The position numbers and the translations under genes were made by a program. A stretch of 64,000 bases of DNA, from the NCBI GenBank assembly GCA_002110485.1, contig MOWL01000088.1, positions 124,001 through 188,000 of the forward strand, read 5' to 3'. This stretch comes from Emergomyces orientalis. Taxonomy: Eukaryota > Ascomycota > Eurotiomycetes > Onygenales > Ajellomycetaceae. Below the pieces are notes generated by a model. The model worked only from the letters and a program-made list of their open reading frames with translations. It was not told the origin of the DNA and searched no databases. Below, one piece after another: positions 9,836 through 21,058 of this stretch (positions within the stretch are counted from its first letter, which is position 1; every line of letters starts with the position of its first letter).

Positions 9836-11544
9836 GTCTTTCTACTTCGCAGTCAAACATCTACTAGGGCCTTCGCCCATTAAATCTTTATTTTCTAACC
9901 GCGTAAAGGTTGATGAATCATATTTGTCTCTCCAACATAACATGGAGAGGATAATGCGCGCTACAGGATACATAAGATGAACCCCCCGTCATACTTGGCT
10001 GAGTCAGTGAACATGCGTACTTAATCTCCTACAAAGAGAAACCCATGGACCAGCAAATTCTTTAAGGTGGCCATATCACTGGTCCCGCCTTGCCGCGTCA
10101 TGAGATGCACGGTGGTTGTTATCAACTACTATTTGCCATTTGTCTACAAAAGCATCCACCCCCTCTCCCCCTTTATCCCTTCGAACCTTCTAGCGAACTC
10201 ATCTATCCCGCCCTATACTTTAAGACATCATCTACAACCTTGGAACAAATCATTGTCGATTACGAGCGTGAACATCCTCACGAACTCCTCCTCATCCCGC
10301 CCACGGGTCCAAATGAATCCAACAATGTCAACCATACCCTCCCCCGCCAGGCCATGCGATGCTCCAATCCGCTTTAACCTTTTCTTGCCCACATGTCTTG
10401 TATTTTTTTAGCATATATCCCTCGGTGACATCCTTTTACTACCCATTATTTCTTCACTTTTCGTATCTCCCCCTTCTATCTACACACCGTTTTTTAACAC
10501 ACACATCTGTTTACCCAACCCTCCATATCATATTCCTTTTATTCCTACTTTTTCTATTATTTTCTTCTCGTTTTCCCTTTTCTTTCTGTAATTTTTTTCA
10601 CTATTACCCACATCGTTTCCTTGGGATGGAATCGCCAACGGCGTTTATTTTATAGAAAAAACAGGTTCCAAATTCCAACGACACTAATGAGGTCACGCTG
10701 AGGGGGAGGCGTTTCCGGCACATACATATTACATTCATACACATGCACCTGCACACAATTAAGTTCAGCTAAGAAGAACGAAAAATATTCAGCGTTTAGC
10801 AAGGAATGTAGAAGCCGGGCGCATATATATCGGACTATTTTTCGTAGGGGATTTTCCATTTTTCTTATTATCAAAAAAGAATGTATGGTTTCATGATATT
10901 AATCAACGATACGATACATATTTTTTAAATATGTGGCTGTTTTGTCCATTTCTAGACAATAAATAACGTATAGCCGCACGTTCAGAGAACATAATCGATT
11001 TGTGCAATATAGGGTGGAAATCTGTAGAAAATGTAGTGTAGCGCGTGGTCATTGAAAAATCATTCATGCCTTCGCTCTTCTTGGTCCTAGAGGTTATATA
11101 AGCCCACTTGTTAGATATGCGGGGAGCAAGAAGCGTAGAACCGCTTTCACGTCATCAGCTATAGGCATTGGCAGAATGACCGCACTATGAGTGGAGGGGG
11201 ATAAATGAATGAAGGGGGGAAGGGGGGAAGGGGGGAAAGGCCGCGGGAGCATGGAACGTACGGTAATTATTAAATCGGGGGGTATTGGGATATTTTATGC
11301 ACGAACACACTCTATATACATACATTGCAGCAACCATTTTTTGGTAGAGAGAAGAAATGAAAAATGAAAAATGAAGAATGAAAATGAAAATTAACTTTCA
11401 TCCATGCAGTTATAACTACAGGGGCAAAACATAATGCCATTCATTCCAAAAGTAGACACAACTTGATTCTCCACCGCATCTATCAATCCAAGCTCACGAA
11501 CAAATATATGTTCAACTTAATCCATCTCAACTTTCGAATCCCTC
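9836..11544. other. convergent intergenic interval, about 1.7 kb
   Basis: It lies between the 3' ends of the RING gene (+) and RRP9 (-). The left part (about 10100-10650) is strongly pyrimidine-rich on the plus strand and gives chance ORFs without protein character. At 11196-11235 there are four runs of five or six G. At about 11356-11390 there is a short A-rich repeat (AATGAAA units). No gene was recognised. Confidence 0.55.
11196..11235 (+). repeat. G-tract array, candidate G-quadruplex
   Basis: G runs at 11196-11200, 11214-11219, 11222-11227 and 11230-11235, the last three separated by only AA. Four G runs of at least five meet the usual quadruplex pattern, although the first loop is 13 nt. 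The array sits about 310 bp beyond the RRP9 stop codon in a convergent 3' region. Confidence 0.6.
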
Positions 11545-13553
11545 TCAAACTAACTCCCCCCCTTCCGCTCCCATATCAGGGCCTCCTTCCCCTAAAAACG
11601 GCACTTCAAACACGACAGCCCCATTCCTCCCCGCCAAACCCGTCCCATCACCGCATTTCCCATTCTCATCTTTGTTAGTAGAATATTTCCACCGACCAAG
11701 TCTATGCTCTTTGCCCAACGCAGCCACAATGCAGATACCTTTCTGTTCCTGCCTCTGCGCCTGCCCCTTTTGGGGCGAGGCGTTAGATTTGCCCCTTTTC
11801 GACTTCGATTGGATAGGGTTGGTTTTGGCATCGTCGGGAGCTCGTCGTTCGAATACGTCGATGTCGTTGACGACGCCCTTTAGGAGTGGATGAGGCGCCT
11901 GTTCGACAGACCCAGACGTAAGGGCATCAAGTTCCATGATATTATTGTTACCGATGAGATCCGTCGAGTTGGCGGTGGGTTGTGAGGACGCGCCGACTGG
12001 TCCTAGCGGTATGATTGTTCTCTTATCTTCGGAAACTTTCCAGGCACGGATCCATCCATCCCAGCTTCCGCTTAGGACAATATCGGTCCCCGGCAGTGTT
12101 GTGAGGGCAGTTATCCACCGTGGGTTCGGTGACATGTTCCGTGTATTATTTTTCGCAACCGCAGGGTCCAACTCCGACGACAATTCGTTGAGTGGTGGTA
12201 CGGGATCAACCCCATGTGCCTGGTGGACCGTGTAGAGCGGTTTCTTCTTATGCATTGACCAGAGTGATATGGCTCCCGAGTCCGAACCTGTGACAAAATG
12301 CGTAGGCGGCAGTACAGCCACGCAATCGATTGAACCCTCAACATAAGAACTGCTCTTTGAACTCCCACCACGGAAGACAAGCTGTGTTTCATCAACGACC
12401 TTCCATAACCGTGCGGTGCGGTCGCGGGCGCCGACACTGACGCACTGGTCTAGCGCCAAGGAGTCGACAGCAATTACGTGATCCTGGTGGCCGAAGAGAG
12501 TTTCCACATAGGCATGCGCACCAGGGCTAAGGGACCACGTTTTTATGGTGCGGTCGAAGGACGAGGAAAAGAGTTGTTCGCCAGAGCTGGTTGAGGAAAT
12601 TCGTCGTGTGAATGACAGCCCGCTCACGGCGTCGCGGTGTTGATTAAAGGTTTTAAGGGGGGTTAATGTCTCCGCGTCCCATATTATTAAGCGCCTGTCT
12701 GCGCCTCCAGTTGCTACGAACTCGCCTGAGGGAGACACGGCTACAGCAAGGATATTTCCGGTGTGACCCTGCGGGTCACCTCCTTCAACGTTTTGTTGTA
12801 GACCCCGAACGGACTTGACCTTCTTTGGTTTTTTCCGCTGAGGGCGCTTGGCTCTCGTTGATTCTCCGTTTGTAAGGTGAGCGTTTAGTTCTGTGGGTGG
12901 GCAAGGGTATGGGGTCGCTAGCTCCCACTTGATGAGCGTCTTGTCTTTGGAAGCCGTATATACGAAAGGTGAATGTACTGCAATAGCCGTGGTACTTTGT
13001 GTATCTGCACGGAAGAAGGCATGAGATGCCGTGGAAAAAGACAGTTGCGAGCTTATTTGTCGATATATCCGACCCTTTGATTCATCCTAGACAGAACAAA
13101 AAGAATATGAGCCCGGTATGAAGAAGTAGATAGCTGGGTTATGGCTTTGCTTGGTGTAAAACATACCACATCCTCTTTCAATCTTTCCGCAATCAAGTCC
13201 CGATCAATATCAGCGGCATCAAAGCCAACCTCGTCAACCTCCTCTCTTATATTTTCCAGATATCTCTCCGCCAGTCTCAATCTCCGGTCCGCTGCAGTCT
13301 CGTCTTCCGACTCCTCCTCCGAACCCTCCTCTTCGTCAATTGAGGCTTCACTTTGGGATAAATCGTCATCATCAGATTCACTTCCGGATATTGAGTCGTC
13401 TCTCTGTTTTCTCCTGTCTCGCTGTTCAGCATCCTGAGCGCCCTTTCCGCCGCCCTTTGCTGACACCCCCCTCTTCTTGAAGGCGGGAGCTGCAACGCCA
13501 TCATCTCTCTTCCGCTTGCGTTGGGAAGCCGGTAGCGTGAAGAAAGAGGACAT
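11545..13553 (-). CDS. RRP9: U3 snoRNP-associated WD40 protein Rrp9 (U3-55K)
   Basis: Exons 13553-13167 and 13086-11545 (642 aa). Rrp9 binds the box B/C region of U3 snoRNA within the small-subunit processome and is needed for early 18S pre-rRNA cleavage in the nucleolus. The N-terminus matches the family: SSFFTLPASQRKRKRD, then a basic/acidic low-complexity stretch, then AERYLENIREEVDEVGFDAA...RLKEDVDESKGRIYRQ, a conserved block cut by the only intron. WD repeats follow from about residue 160: TASKDKTLIKWE, VATGGADRRLIIWD, SSFDRTIKTWS, SVGARDRTARLWK and SGSWDGWIRAWK. A long insertion of charged residues lies before the last strand. The gene is divergent from PRE1 across about 450 bp. Confidence 0.93.
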
Positions 13554-14007
13554 GGCACAGGCTTGGCCACACTATACGCCCTCTTAATAAAAGTCCGGGG
13601 ACAGCAGGCGAAAAAAGAGCTGCTTGTTTAACCTCTCTGTGTATATGATAACACGGCTTGTAGTTTCTCCAGCACAAAATTTGTAGCTTTTTTTTTCTTC
13701 CAATATTCGAGTTTGCACTGTTTGCATCTTCCAGCTGTCTTGGCAGGTATTTCTGCCGGGAACCGGATAAACATTACGCCTTATCTAAGTGCAAGCTTCC
13801 CCGATTAGGTAAGGCCAAGGCGTCAAGCTCACGCGTGTCTCCATTACAGCTTCATCTTCCATACAATCGATACATCAATGTTAAAAGAGAGCATCAGATA
13901 CCCCGATACGCAGACGATAGTACAGAATAGAACAGCAGCCATTACCAGTTTTGAGGATCTTAGCCTTGTTTCTACGTATCTGACACAGAAGAAGTCATTA
14001 TAACATC
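13554..14007. promoter_or_regulatory. divergent promoter region of RRP9 and PRE1
   Basis: A gap of about 450 bp separates the start codons of the minus-strand RRP9 and plus-strand PRE1. It contains poly-T/poly-A stretches (for example around 13687-13696) but no clear TATA box, and I could not identify known ribosome-biogenesis promoter motifs in it. It probably serves both genes. Confidence 0.5.
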
Positions 14008-14930
14008 ATGTGGGTTTTAATCAAGGGACATCGGCCAGGAATATATGCATTGCTAACCTACATCCAGGGAGGTCCTACTTGGTATTACTGGCAAGGACTT
14101 TACCCTCATTGCGGCCTCCAAAGCCGCTATGAGAGGAGCTACCATTCTCAAAGCTTCTGACGATAAGACGCGGGAGCTGAGCAAACATACACTCATGGCA
14201 TTTTCGGGAGAAGCTGGGGACACAGGTACTTTCTACCACCATCCATGAGAAGAATCGAATCAGAAAACTAATTACACTCACTGGATTCCACAGTTCAATT
14301 CGCCGAATATATCCAAGCAAACGTCCAACTATACTCCATGAGAAATGAAGCTGAACTCAGTCCATCCGCCGTCGCCAACTTCGTGCGGGGAGAGCTTGCC
14401 CGCAGCCTACGATCTCGACGACCTTACACTGTAAACCTCCTGCTGGGCGGTGTAGATCCCATCACGGAGAAACCCAGTTTGTACTGGCTCGACTACCTGG
14501 CGGCACTCGCTCCGGTGCCGTATGCTGCACATGGCTATGCCCAGTACGTTCCTCATCCTCCATGTCCTTACTGCTGATGGGTGAAAGCAAAGCGAATGAG
14601 CGAAGAGTTTGCGTTAGGACACTATCTAACTGGACACTAGATACTACTGCCTATCGATCCTTGATAAACACCATCACCCAGATATTACGTTCGAGCAAGG
14701 ATTGAAGCTTCTCGAGATGTGCACGGATGAACTAAAGCGGAGGTTACCAATCGACTTCAAAGGGGTATGTTCATGTTACTTTAATTTCCTGTCCAGCTCC
14801 TGTTCGTTTCCAAAGCCGACTGAACATTTGCTGATAATTATGCTTTCTTCAGGTATTGGTAAAAGTAGTGAGAAAAGAGGGAATCGAAGAAGTACCGTTT
14901 GATAACAGTAAACAAGTTGTGAGCGCATAG
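14008..14930 (+). CDS. PRE1: 20S proteasome subunit beta-4 (Pre1/C11, PSMB2 type)
   Basis: Exons 14008-14009, 14068-14225, 14294-14543, 14641-14764 and 14853-14930 give 203 aa, close to the yeast length. The protein begins MEVLLGITGKDFTLIAASKA, aligning to the family start M-E-x-L-x-G, then FSGEAGDTVQFAEYIQANVQLY, NFVRGELARSLRSR and YTVNLLLGGVD...LYWLDYLAALAPVPYAAHGYA. It forms part of the inner beta ring of the 20S core. This subunit is not catalytic and carries no propeptide, in agreement with the sequence. The first intron appears to split the start codon: AT at 14008-14009 joins G at 14068, with a GTGGGT donor and TGCTAAC branch site. No other upstream ATG gives the conserved start. Confidence 0.92.
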
Positions 14931-15259
14931 ATTTTCTGTTGGCTTTGTCTGGGACAGCGATGTGATGTATCATAGCAATTCTTCTAATGACCTCTGCTTT
15001 GAGTTTTGACCGCCAGTACGGATGATGAGTTTAAATATACCTCGTATGCATCATATCGATAAAATTGTAGGTGTTCGGAGCAATTTATTCTAGATGGATA
15101 TATCCCCGTAATAAATGTTTTGGGGCGGGTAAAGTTTGGTCTTGGGCATGTTTGCTCTGTTTGCATCGTCGCCCAGAGCCAAAACAGACACAGTAAAAGT
15201 TCAAGACCTCGACCTTTTATACGAACAATATCTCTAACTGCTCACCAGACACCTACATA
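14931..15259. other. intergenic, PRE1 3' region and SAD1 promoter
   Basis: About 330 bp between two plus-strand genes. No ORF of interest, RNA gene or clear promoter element was seen beyond AT-rich stretches. Confidence 0.5.
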
Positions 15260-17200
15260 ATGGCGAAAAGACCAGCTGAGACATCATTAGAGGATGCGTC
15301 TTCCACCAACTCCCCGGCTTCAAAACGCGCACGGGTGGAAGACGCAGAGGACGAGCAACAACAACAACCGCTGCAACTTGCCCATCGCAGCCCGCTCCAC
15401 GAACGCCGATGGGAAGATGACGAACGCAATGGAAATGACATCTTAGCAGCAGCTGATCAAGAGGAGGAAGAGATCGAAGAAGGCTCTCTGCACGAAGCTC
15501 CTGATGAAGATGAAGAAGATGATGAAGAGGAATCAGCAATTTCCGCGCCTGCTCGGCAGACTGCGCCAATCGAGGGCTACGGCGACCTTTACCTAGATAC
15601 GATACAACGGTCCGTGCTGGATTTCGATTTTGAGAAGCAATGTTCCGTCTCGTTGTCGAATATCAATGTTTACGCCTGTCTTGTGTGTGGGAGGTACTAT
15701 CAGGGTCGTGGGCCTAAATCCCATGCGTACTTCCATGCGCTCGATGTTGGACATCATGTTTTTGTGAATATGGAGACAAAGAAGGTGTATGTGCTGCCGG
15801 AAGGGTATGAGGTTAAGAGCGGAAGCTTGGATGATATTAAATATGTTGTTGATCCGCAATATAAGAAGGAGGAGGTTGCGAAGCTTGATAAGGTGGTGAT
15901 TGACGCTTGGGATTTGGCTGGCAAACGATACAGGCCAGGTAAAGTTGGGCTCCGTTCCGCAGCTATAGTGGACGAAATACTAACAAACTGATACACTGTA
16001 GGATATGTCGGGATGAACAATATCAAATCTAATGACTACCTAAACGTCATTGTTCAAGTCCTAGCCCACGTCCGCCCCATTAGGAACTTCTTTCTACTGC
16101 ACCAATTTCCGACCCCAGGAACTCCCCAGCTCCCACTCCGCTTTGGTATCCTAGTACGCAAGCTTTGGAATCCACGCGCGTTCAGATCTCACGTTTCGCC
16201 CCACGAGTTACTCCAAGAAGTTGCCCTCCGCTCATCGAAGCGTTTCACTCTAACCCAACAATCCGACCCCGTCGACTTCCTCTCCTGGTTCCTTAACAAC
16301 CTCCACCTAACCCTTGGCGGCTCCAAAAAGCCCTCTGCAACCCCAACCAGCGTAATCCACTCCGCATTCCAAGGCCACCTTCGCATCGAGAGCCAAGCCA
16401 TAACAGCCCGCTCCGACGCCGCCAACGCGCGCCTCGTCTTCTCCGAATCCAGCGACACAACCTCCCAAACAACACCTTTCCTAATCCTCACCCTCGACCT
16501 TCCCCCGACTCCACTCTTCCAATCCACAAACGCCGAATCCATAATCCCCCAAGTACCCCTCACAACCCTCTTGAACAAATATAACGGCCTCGTCGCATCC
16601 GAGAAACTATCCCATCGTGTCCGCCACCGCCTCCTCCATCCTTTACCCCCATACCTCCTCTTCCACATAAAACGCTTCAGCAAAAACAAATTCGTCTCCG
16701 AACGTAACCCCACAATCGTCACTTTCCCCTCCCCTCGCTCCCTCGATATGTCGCCCTACGTCGAGCCAAACCCATCTCTCTTTCCACCCGGTGAACCCAT
16801 CTGGTACGATCTAGTCGCAAACGTCATCCTTGACGCAACAGTCACCGCCCCCGGCGTTGGCGGTAGCAGCGAAGGCTCCGGTTCCGGCCCTTCCTCGGCT
16901 GCCACTAACTCAAACAAAGCAACTGGAGCTGGAGGCGCAGCTGGGTCGACGGCAACGACGGCTGGCGCAGGTGCAGGCAATGATAAGGTCTCTTGGCTCG
17001 TGCAATTGCATGATAAGGCTATGAGTGTGGAGAACGAGCATGCGCAGGCGCAGCAACACAGGGGCCCGGAGTGGCTGGAGATTCAGGATTTGTGGGTACA
17101 GAGAGCGGAGAGTGAGACGCTCTTTACACGCGAGGGGTATTTGATGGTTTGGGAGCGGAGGAAGGTTGGTGGGGAGAGTAAGGTGAAGGGGAAGGCATAA
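15260..17200 (+). CDS. SAD1: Sad1/USP39, tri-snRNP splicing factor with inactive ubiquitin-protease fold
   Basis: Exons 15260-15938 and 16002-17200 (625 aa). Sad1/USP39 keeps the U4/U6.U5 tri-snRNP intact and is needed for its joining to the spliceosome. After an acidic, low-complexity N-terminus (residues 1-105) comes a zinc-finger UBP domain with CLVCGRYYQGRG, SHAYFHALDVGHHVF and GYEV. The peptidase-like domain starts GYVGMNNIKSNDYLNVIVQVL. The catalytic Cys of true USPs is replaced here by Asp (NDY in place of NTCY), as in known Sad1 orthologs. Near the end an Ala/Gly/Ser-rich insertion (about residues 510-560) splits the fold before EWLEIQDLWVQR...EGYLMVWERRK. The intron has an ACTAAC branch site. 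Confidence 0.93.
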
Positions 17201-17640
17201 AATATGCTATATAGCTTTGTTAGGTTTAAGTGGTTTTGGGTGAGAGTATGTGAATCGGGGAATTCTATGTATATGTGTGGGCGGGGAGTCCTTGTTTCTT
17301 ATGGGTTGTTTGGTTGTTTGGTATTGTGCGTAGCGATATGTATGTTTGGTGATGTAATTTATTGCTTCTTCCTTGGAGTAAATTGCCGTTAAATTTGCTC
17401 CATTCTTGTCAGGCTGTCTAGTAAACTCCCTTCTATGAAATCATTCATCGCAGAGGTTAGTAGAGACTGTCGGAGTATATAGAGGACATACTTTAGGTTT
17501 CCGATAACTTAGCGCAACCATTAGTATGCGTTTACGGGATGGGTATCACCCAAAGATATGAAATCCTGTATAGATATATATATTTTTACATATTGTAAAC
17601 CATAGACCAAAGACCCCAATCCCCCAATCCATTAAATATC
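17201..17640. other. convergent 3' region between SAD1 and a membrane-protein gene
   Basis: About 440 bp separates the two stop codons. It has AT-rich stretches with TATATATATA near 17575-17585 and no coding or RNA feature. Confidence 0.5.
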
Positions 17641-20600
17641 CTACAATTCCCCCCATCCAAACCTCCTCGTCCCAACCATAACCGTCACCGCCGTCCCCAT
17701 CCCCCAAACCGCCACACTAACTAACGCCTCCATACCCACCACAAGCCCCATCTTCGCCAAATATGCAAGCATATCCCTTCTAGATCCGCCTCCACACCAC
17801 GCACTTATACTCCGCACATCACCCCTTAGACCCAGTGTCATGGCAGTAGTAGCACCGGCACCGAGCGGCAAAGCAGCAAGCAGAGACGGAGACGTAAGAA
17901 ACTGCATTGCGAAGTTGCGTAGGTACATAGATTCGAGAGGGTAGAAAATGATGGAAGTTAGGAGGGATGCGAGGTGGGAGGAGAGAGAGTCGACAGGTAG
18001 TGAGGAGAGGATTGTCACGCGGTGGTCTGGGGAGAGGAGGCGTTCGGAGCGAGAGCGGCGTGGGAGTTGGGTGGGGAGGGTTTGAGGGAGGCTTCTGTTG
18101 TCGTCGGTTGTGGTGGTATTGGTGGCGGGTTCGGCACGATGGGTTAGGGCGGAGGAGGATTCGGGAGGGTCCAAAGGCGGTTGGAGGGGGGCTGGTGGAT
18201 CATTGGTAGAGTTATCTTGAGTGGCGGGGGTTGAAGTAGGGCCCGCAAATGGCTCTTGTTCGAGATTTTCGATGTTCAGGGGATTGGAAATGGAGGTGAA
18301 TTGTGCTAAGGCTGCTAAGTCACTTTGTTGTAGGGCGATGTTTTGATCAGACGGTTGATCTACGAGGCGGATGGTGTCTGTGTGGACTGGACCATGGTTT
18401 GATAGAATGGCATCAAGGATTTCGGTTGCCGTACGGTCAACTTCGCTTGGAGTGAGTCCTGTTACTATATCGTCGTTCGAAAGAGGGGCTGCTGCCAGAG
18501 TATTGTTGTCATGATTTGTTCGGGCTTGGGACGGGGAGCTATGATTGCTCCGTAAAAGTTCGAGTTGCATGGTGATTACGTCGGAATTTTGATGAACTAG
18601 TGATGCTCGTACGCGGGGTGAAGTAAGGGGAGATGATTCGGGAGTGGAAGGGTGGGAAAATAGAGTATTGGAGCGTGAATGGAATTGATGACGATGCGAT
18701 TCTTCAGGACCTCGACCTTGGGACTGCTGAGGAGATGCAGAAGGATCCATTCTGAAGGTTTCTTCCATTCCTGGCCTCCCTTGAGATCGGTCGTCCTGGT
18801 CGAAGTATTCTTCCGCTAGTTGGAGGGGAGATTGTGACATGCGTTGCTCATCACTGGATAATATCTGATTCGTACCAAACTGTTCTTGCGCCGAAGAATC
18901 TGGAGTTGGGGAACCTGGGCGAGCTCCTTCGACGTGGCCACTTAAGAGCTGTTCACCCCGTGCCTGCACTGAGCTCACTAAGGTTTCGTCGGGTTGAGAT
19001 GTTTCTTCTCGTAGAGGAGCCAGGCTCGTATTAAGATCACGGTTCAGCTGCTCGAGTCTTTCCTGAAGCGAGCGAGATGTCGATGGTCTTCTAATTATCG
19101 CATCAGACGGTTCTTCAACTTTCAAACCAAAGATACGCAGAATCCAGTCTGTAAAAATGCGCAATTCGTATTTAACTTCTTCACTGAGCGTAAGATCGCT
19201 ACGATGGTATTCCTCATCGGACCGTCTTCCGAGAGATGGCACCGTCCACTCAATCAGGTCATTTTCTGCTGCAACACGGAGCGACAAGCTATCTGGGCGG
19301 TCTGGCTTGGGTAGTTTCCGTCGTAGGATACGGTAAATTCTGGACTCTATTACAGGTCGAAGGCAAACATACATATACAGCATTGCGAATGGGGCGGTGA
19401 GCAGTCTAAAGCCAAAGTTTCCGACGCCAGATATAGACAATCTTGATGGTAGGGTTGGAAGCTGGATTAACGAGGTGGGGCCAAATGGGAGAAGTGAGCG
19501 AAGTGTTGGAACCGCAAGCGCGGGTAGGATGTGAAGCGATTGGAGAAGTGAAAACATATAAGTCTGTCCAAGGACGACGAAAAGCGTCAATTTGCAGCTG
19601 TTCAGTTCTTAGTAAATCATATATAATTCACATCTGTACGAAGGAGGCAAATACCTTAAATGAAGACCCCCAAATATATGTCGGATAGAAGATTTATAGG
19701 TATCGTTGTCAAATAATGCCGAAACTTTCCCGTGTAAATAATCTATTGCCGGTTCCAGAAAATGATTCCGACAAACTGAGACGATGAATGCAATGGTCCA
19801 GGCTGGAATCCCAGCGCAGTAGAATCCGAAAAGCCCGACTTTGTTCCGTTCCATGCGGATTATTTGCAGAAATGGTACATGGGTATACCGTTTAAATGTC
19901 TAGGTATACGTCGTCAGTATTACAATTTGCTAGACACAAGCATTATGAAAAATACCTGAATACGGGCTGCCAGTGATGTTGTCCACCACGATGAGAAAAA
20001 CATCACTACCTGATCCAGTGTCGCCATGGCAAGACCATAATCATTTTCCGTTGACAGGAGATTCATCCGTTGCCGTTCTTTTGAGATTCCCAGGGTACCA
20101 TCCTCGCCGCTGACGACGATCCCCATGGTGGATAAGATGTCATTTTTTGCTCTTCGAAGCTGCCTAGCCAAAGCTTTAGAGCTTGGATTGATAGGATGTC
20201 CCCGGGCGTCGTACTCCTGAACATAGCCATCGGCGTTAACACTATCTTCCGCGCGACGTTCTGCAGCAACATAACCTTGGGGAGGGGTTTCTGGTGCTTC
20301 ATACGGCGATCGCCCCTATTTCGGGTATTAGTAAAACTAAATAATAGACGAATACTAACAGCTACAAAAGGAAAATTGTTAATTATCGAAATAGAACAAA
20401 ATTAAATGTAACGAGCTGGTTTGCCAAACATGGAAAAACATGGATGTAAAATTTGATGGGGAAAGTCAAGAATATTCACGAATACCGCGCATTGTATGAA
20501 CGCGATATGAAGGAGCAATCTGAGGAGCATAGACAAAACGATAATGTAAACCTCGACATTATAAGAGTAGGGCCCGAGAACATCAAAAACCATCAGAGGA

Positions 20601-20642
20601 ACATACCAGGGCAAGCAGGTTCATATAGGGTTGCCTCCCCAT
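17641..20642 (-). CDS. unrecognised multi-pass membrane protein
   Basis: Exons 20642-20607, 20315-19956, 19899-19655 and 19597-17641 give 865 aa; all joins keep frame. I do not recognise the family. Hydrophobic segments are visible near residues 115-132 (VVMFFSSWWTTSLAARI), 154-174 (LFGFYCAGIPAWTIAFIVSV), 218-242 (LTLFVVLGQTYMFSLLQSL), 274-297 (RLLTAPFAMLYMYVCLRPVI) and two or three more after residue 775. Between them lies a soluble loop of about 470 residues, rich in Ser, Thr, Pro and Gln, and likely disordered. The conserved-looking parts are the two ends; the loop resembles spacer. The first exon (12 codons) and the 291-nt first intron, unusually long for this locus, are the least certain parts. 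The gene is divergent from UTP13. Confidence 0.75.
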
Positions 20643-21058
20643 GATACTGATAGCGTTTTATACTAGTAGGCAGTACATGGAAAAAAACTCGTAGCGAACA
20701 GGGGAGTCACGAGTATAACCCCAGATGCCGAAGCATACACCGGAACAGCTGGGTCTTAATGATGCTGGCGTTGTATATCGTATTTATGTCCATATCATGC
20801 GATGTTGGATGTCAAGATATGCAGCTCAGCCTGGCCATTCAGGGAAGCGCGGCTGTGGCGTCTAAGCGCATGGACCACCAATTTAGTTTATGCGACAACT
20901 TTTTTTTCCTTCAAGAAACACCACCAAAATACGGGGATCCACCATTTTGAATATCGGGACATACCATTCCCAGACCAGGCATTTGCAGTAAAAGTCTGAA
21001 TTTCCATCTCATTAGCAATGTTGATCTGAATTTTCTTTTTATAACCTAGCTCCCCACG
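20643..21058. promoter_or_regulatory. divergent promoter region of the membrane-protein gene and UTP13
   Basis: About 415 bp between two divergent start codons. It carries T-rich stretches but no clear TATA box near either gene. Short chance ORFs here have no protein character. Confidence 0.45.

Noticed and set aside
10067..10655. Overlapping plus-strand ORFs
   Set aside because: They come from a pyrimidine-rich stretch in a convergent 3' region and show Ser/Pro/Leu bias without any domain, splice signal pattern or conserved-looking block.
13141..13437. Plus-strand Ser-rich ORF
   Set aside because: It is the antisense shadow of the acidic/Ser-rich N-terminus of RRP9.
16189..16722. Minus-strand 177-codon ORF
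   Set aside because: It is a shadow of SAD1; the plus strand carries the conserved protein.
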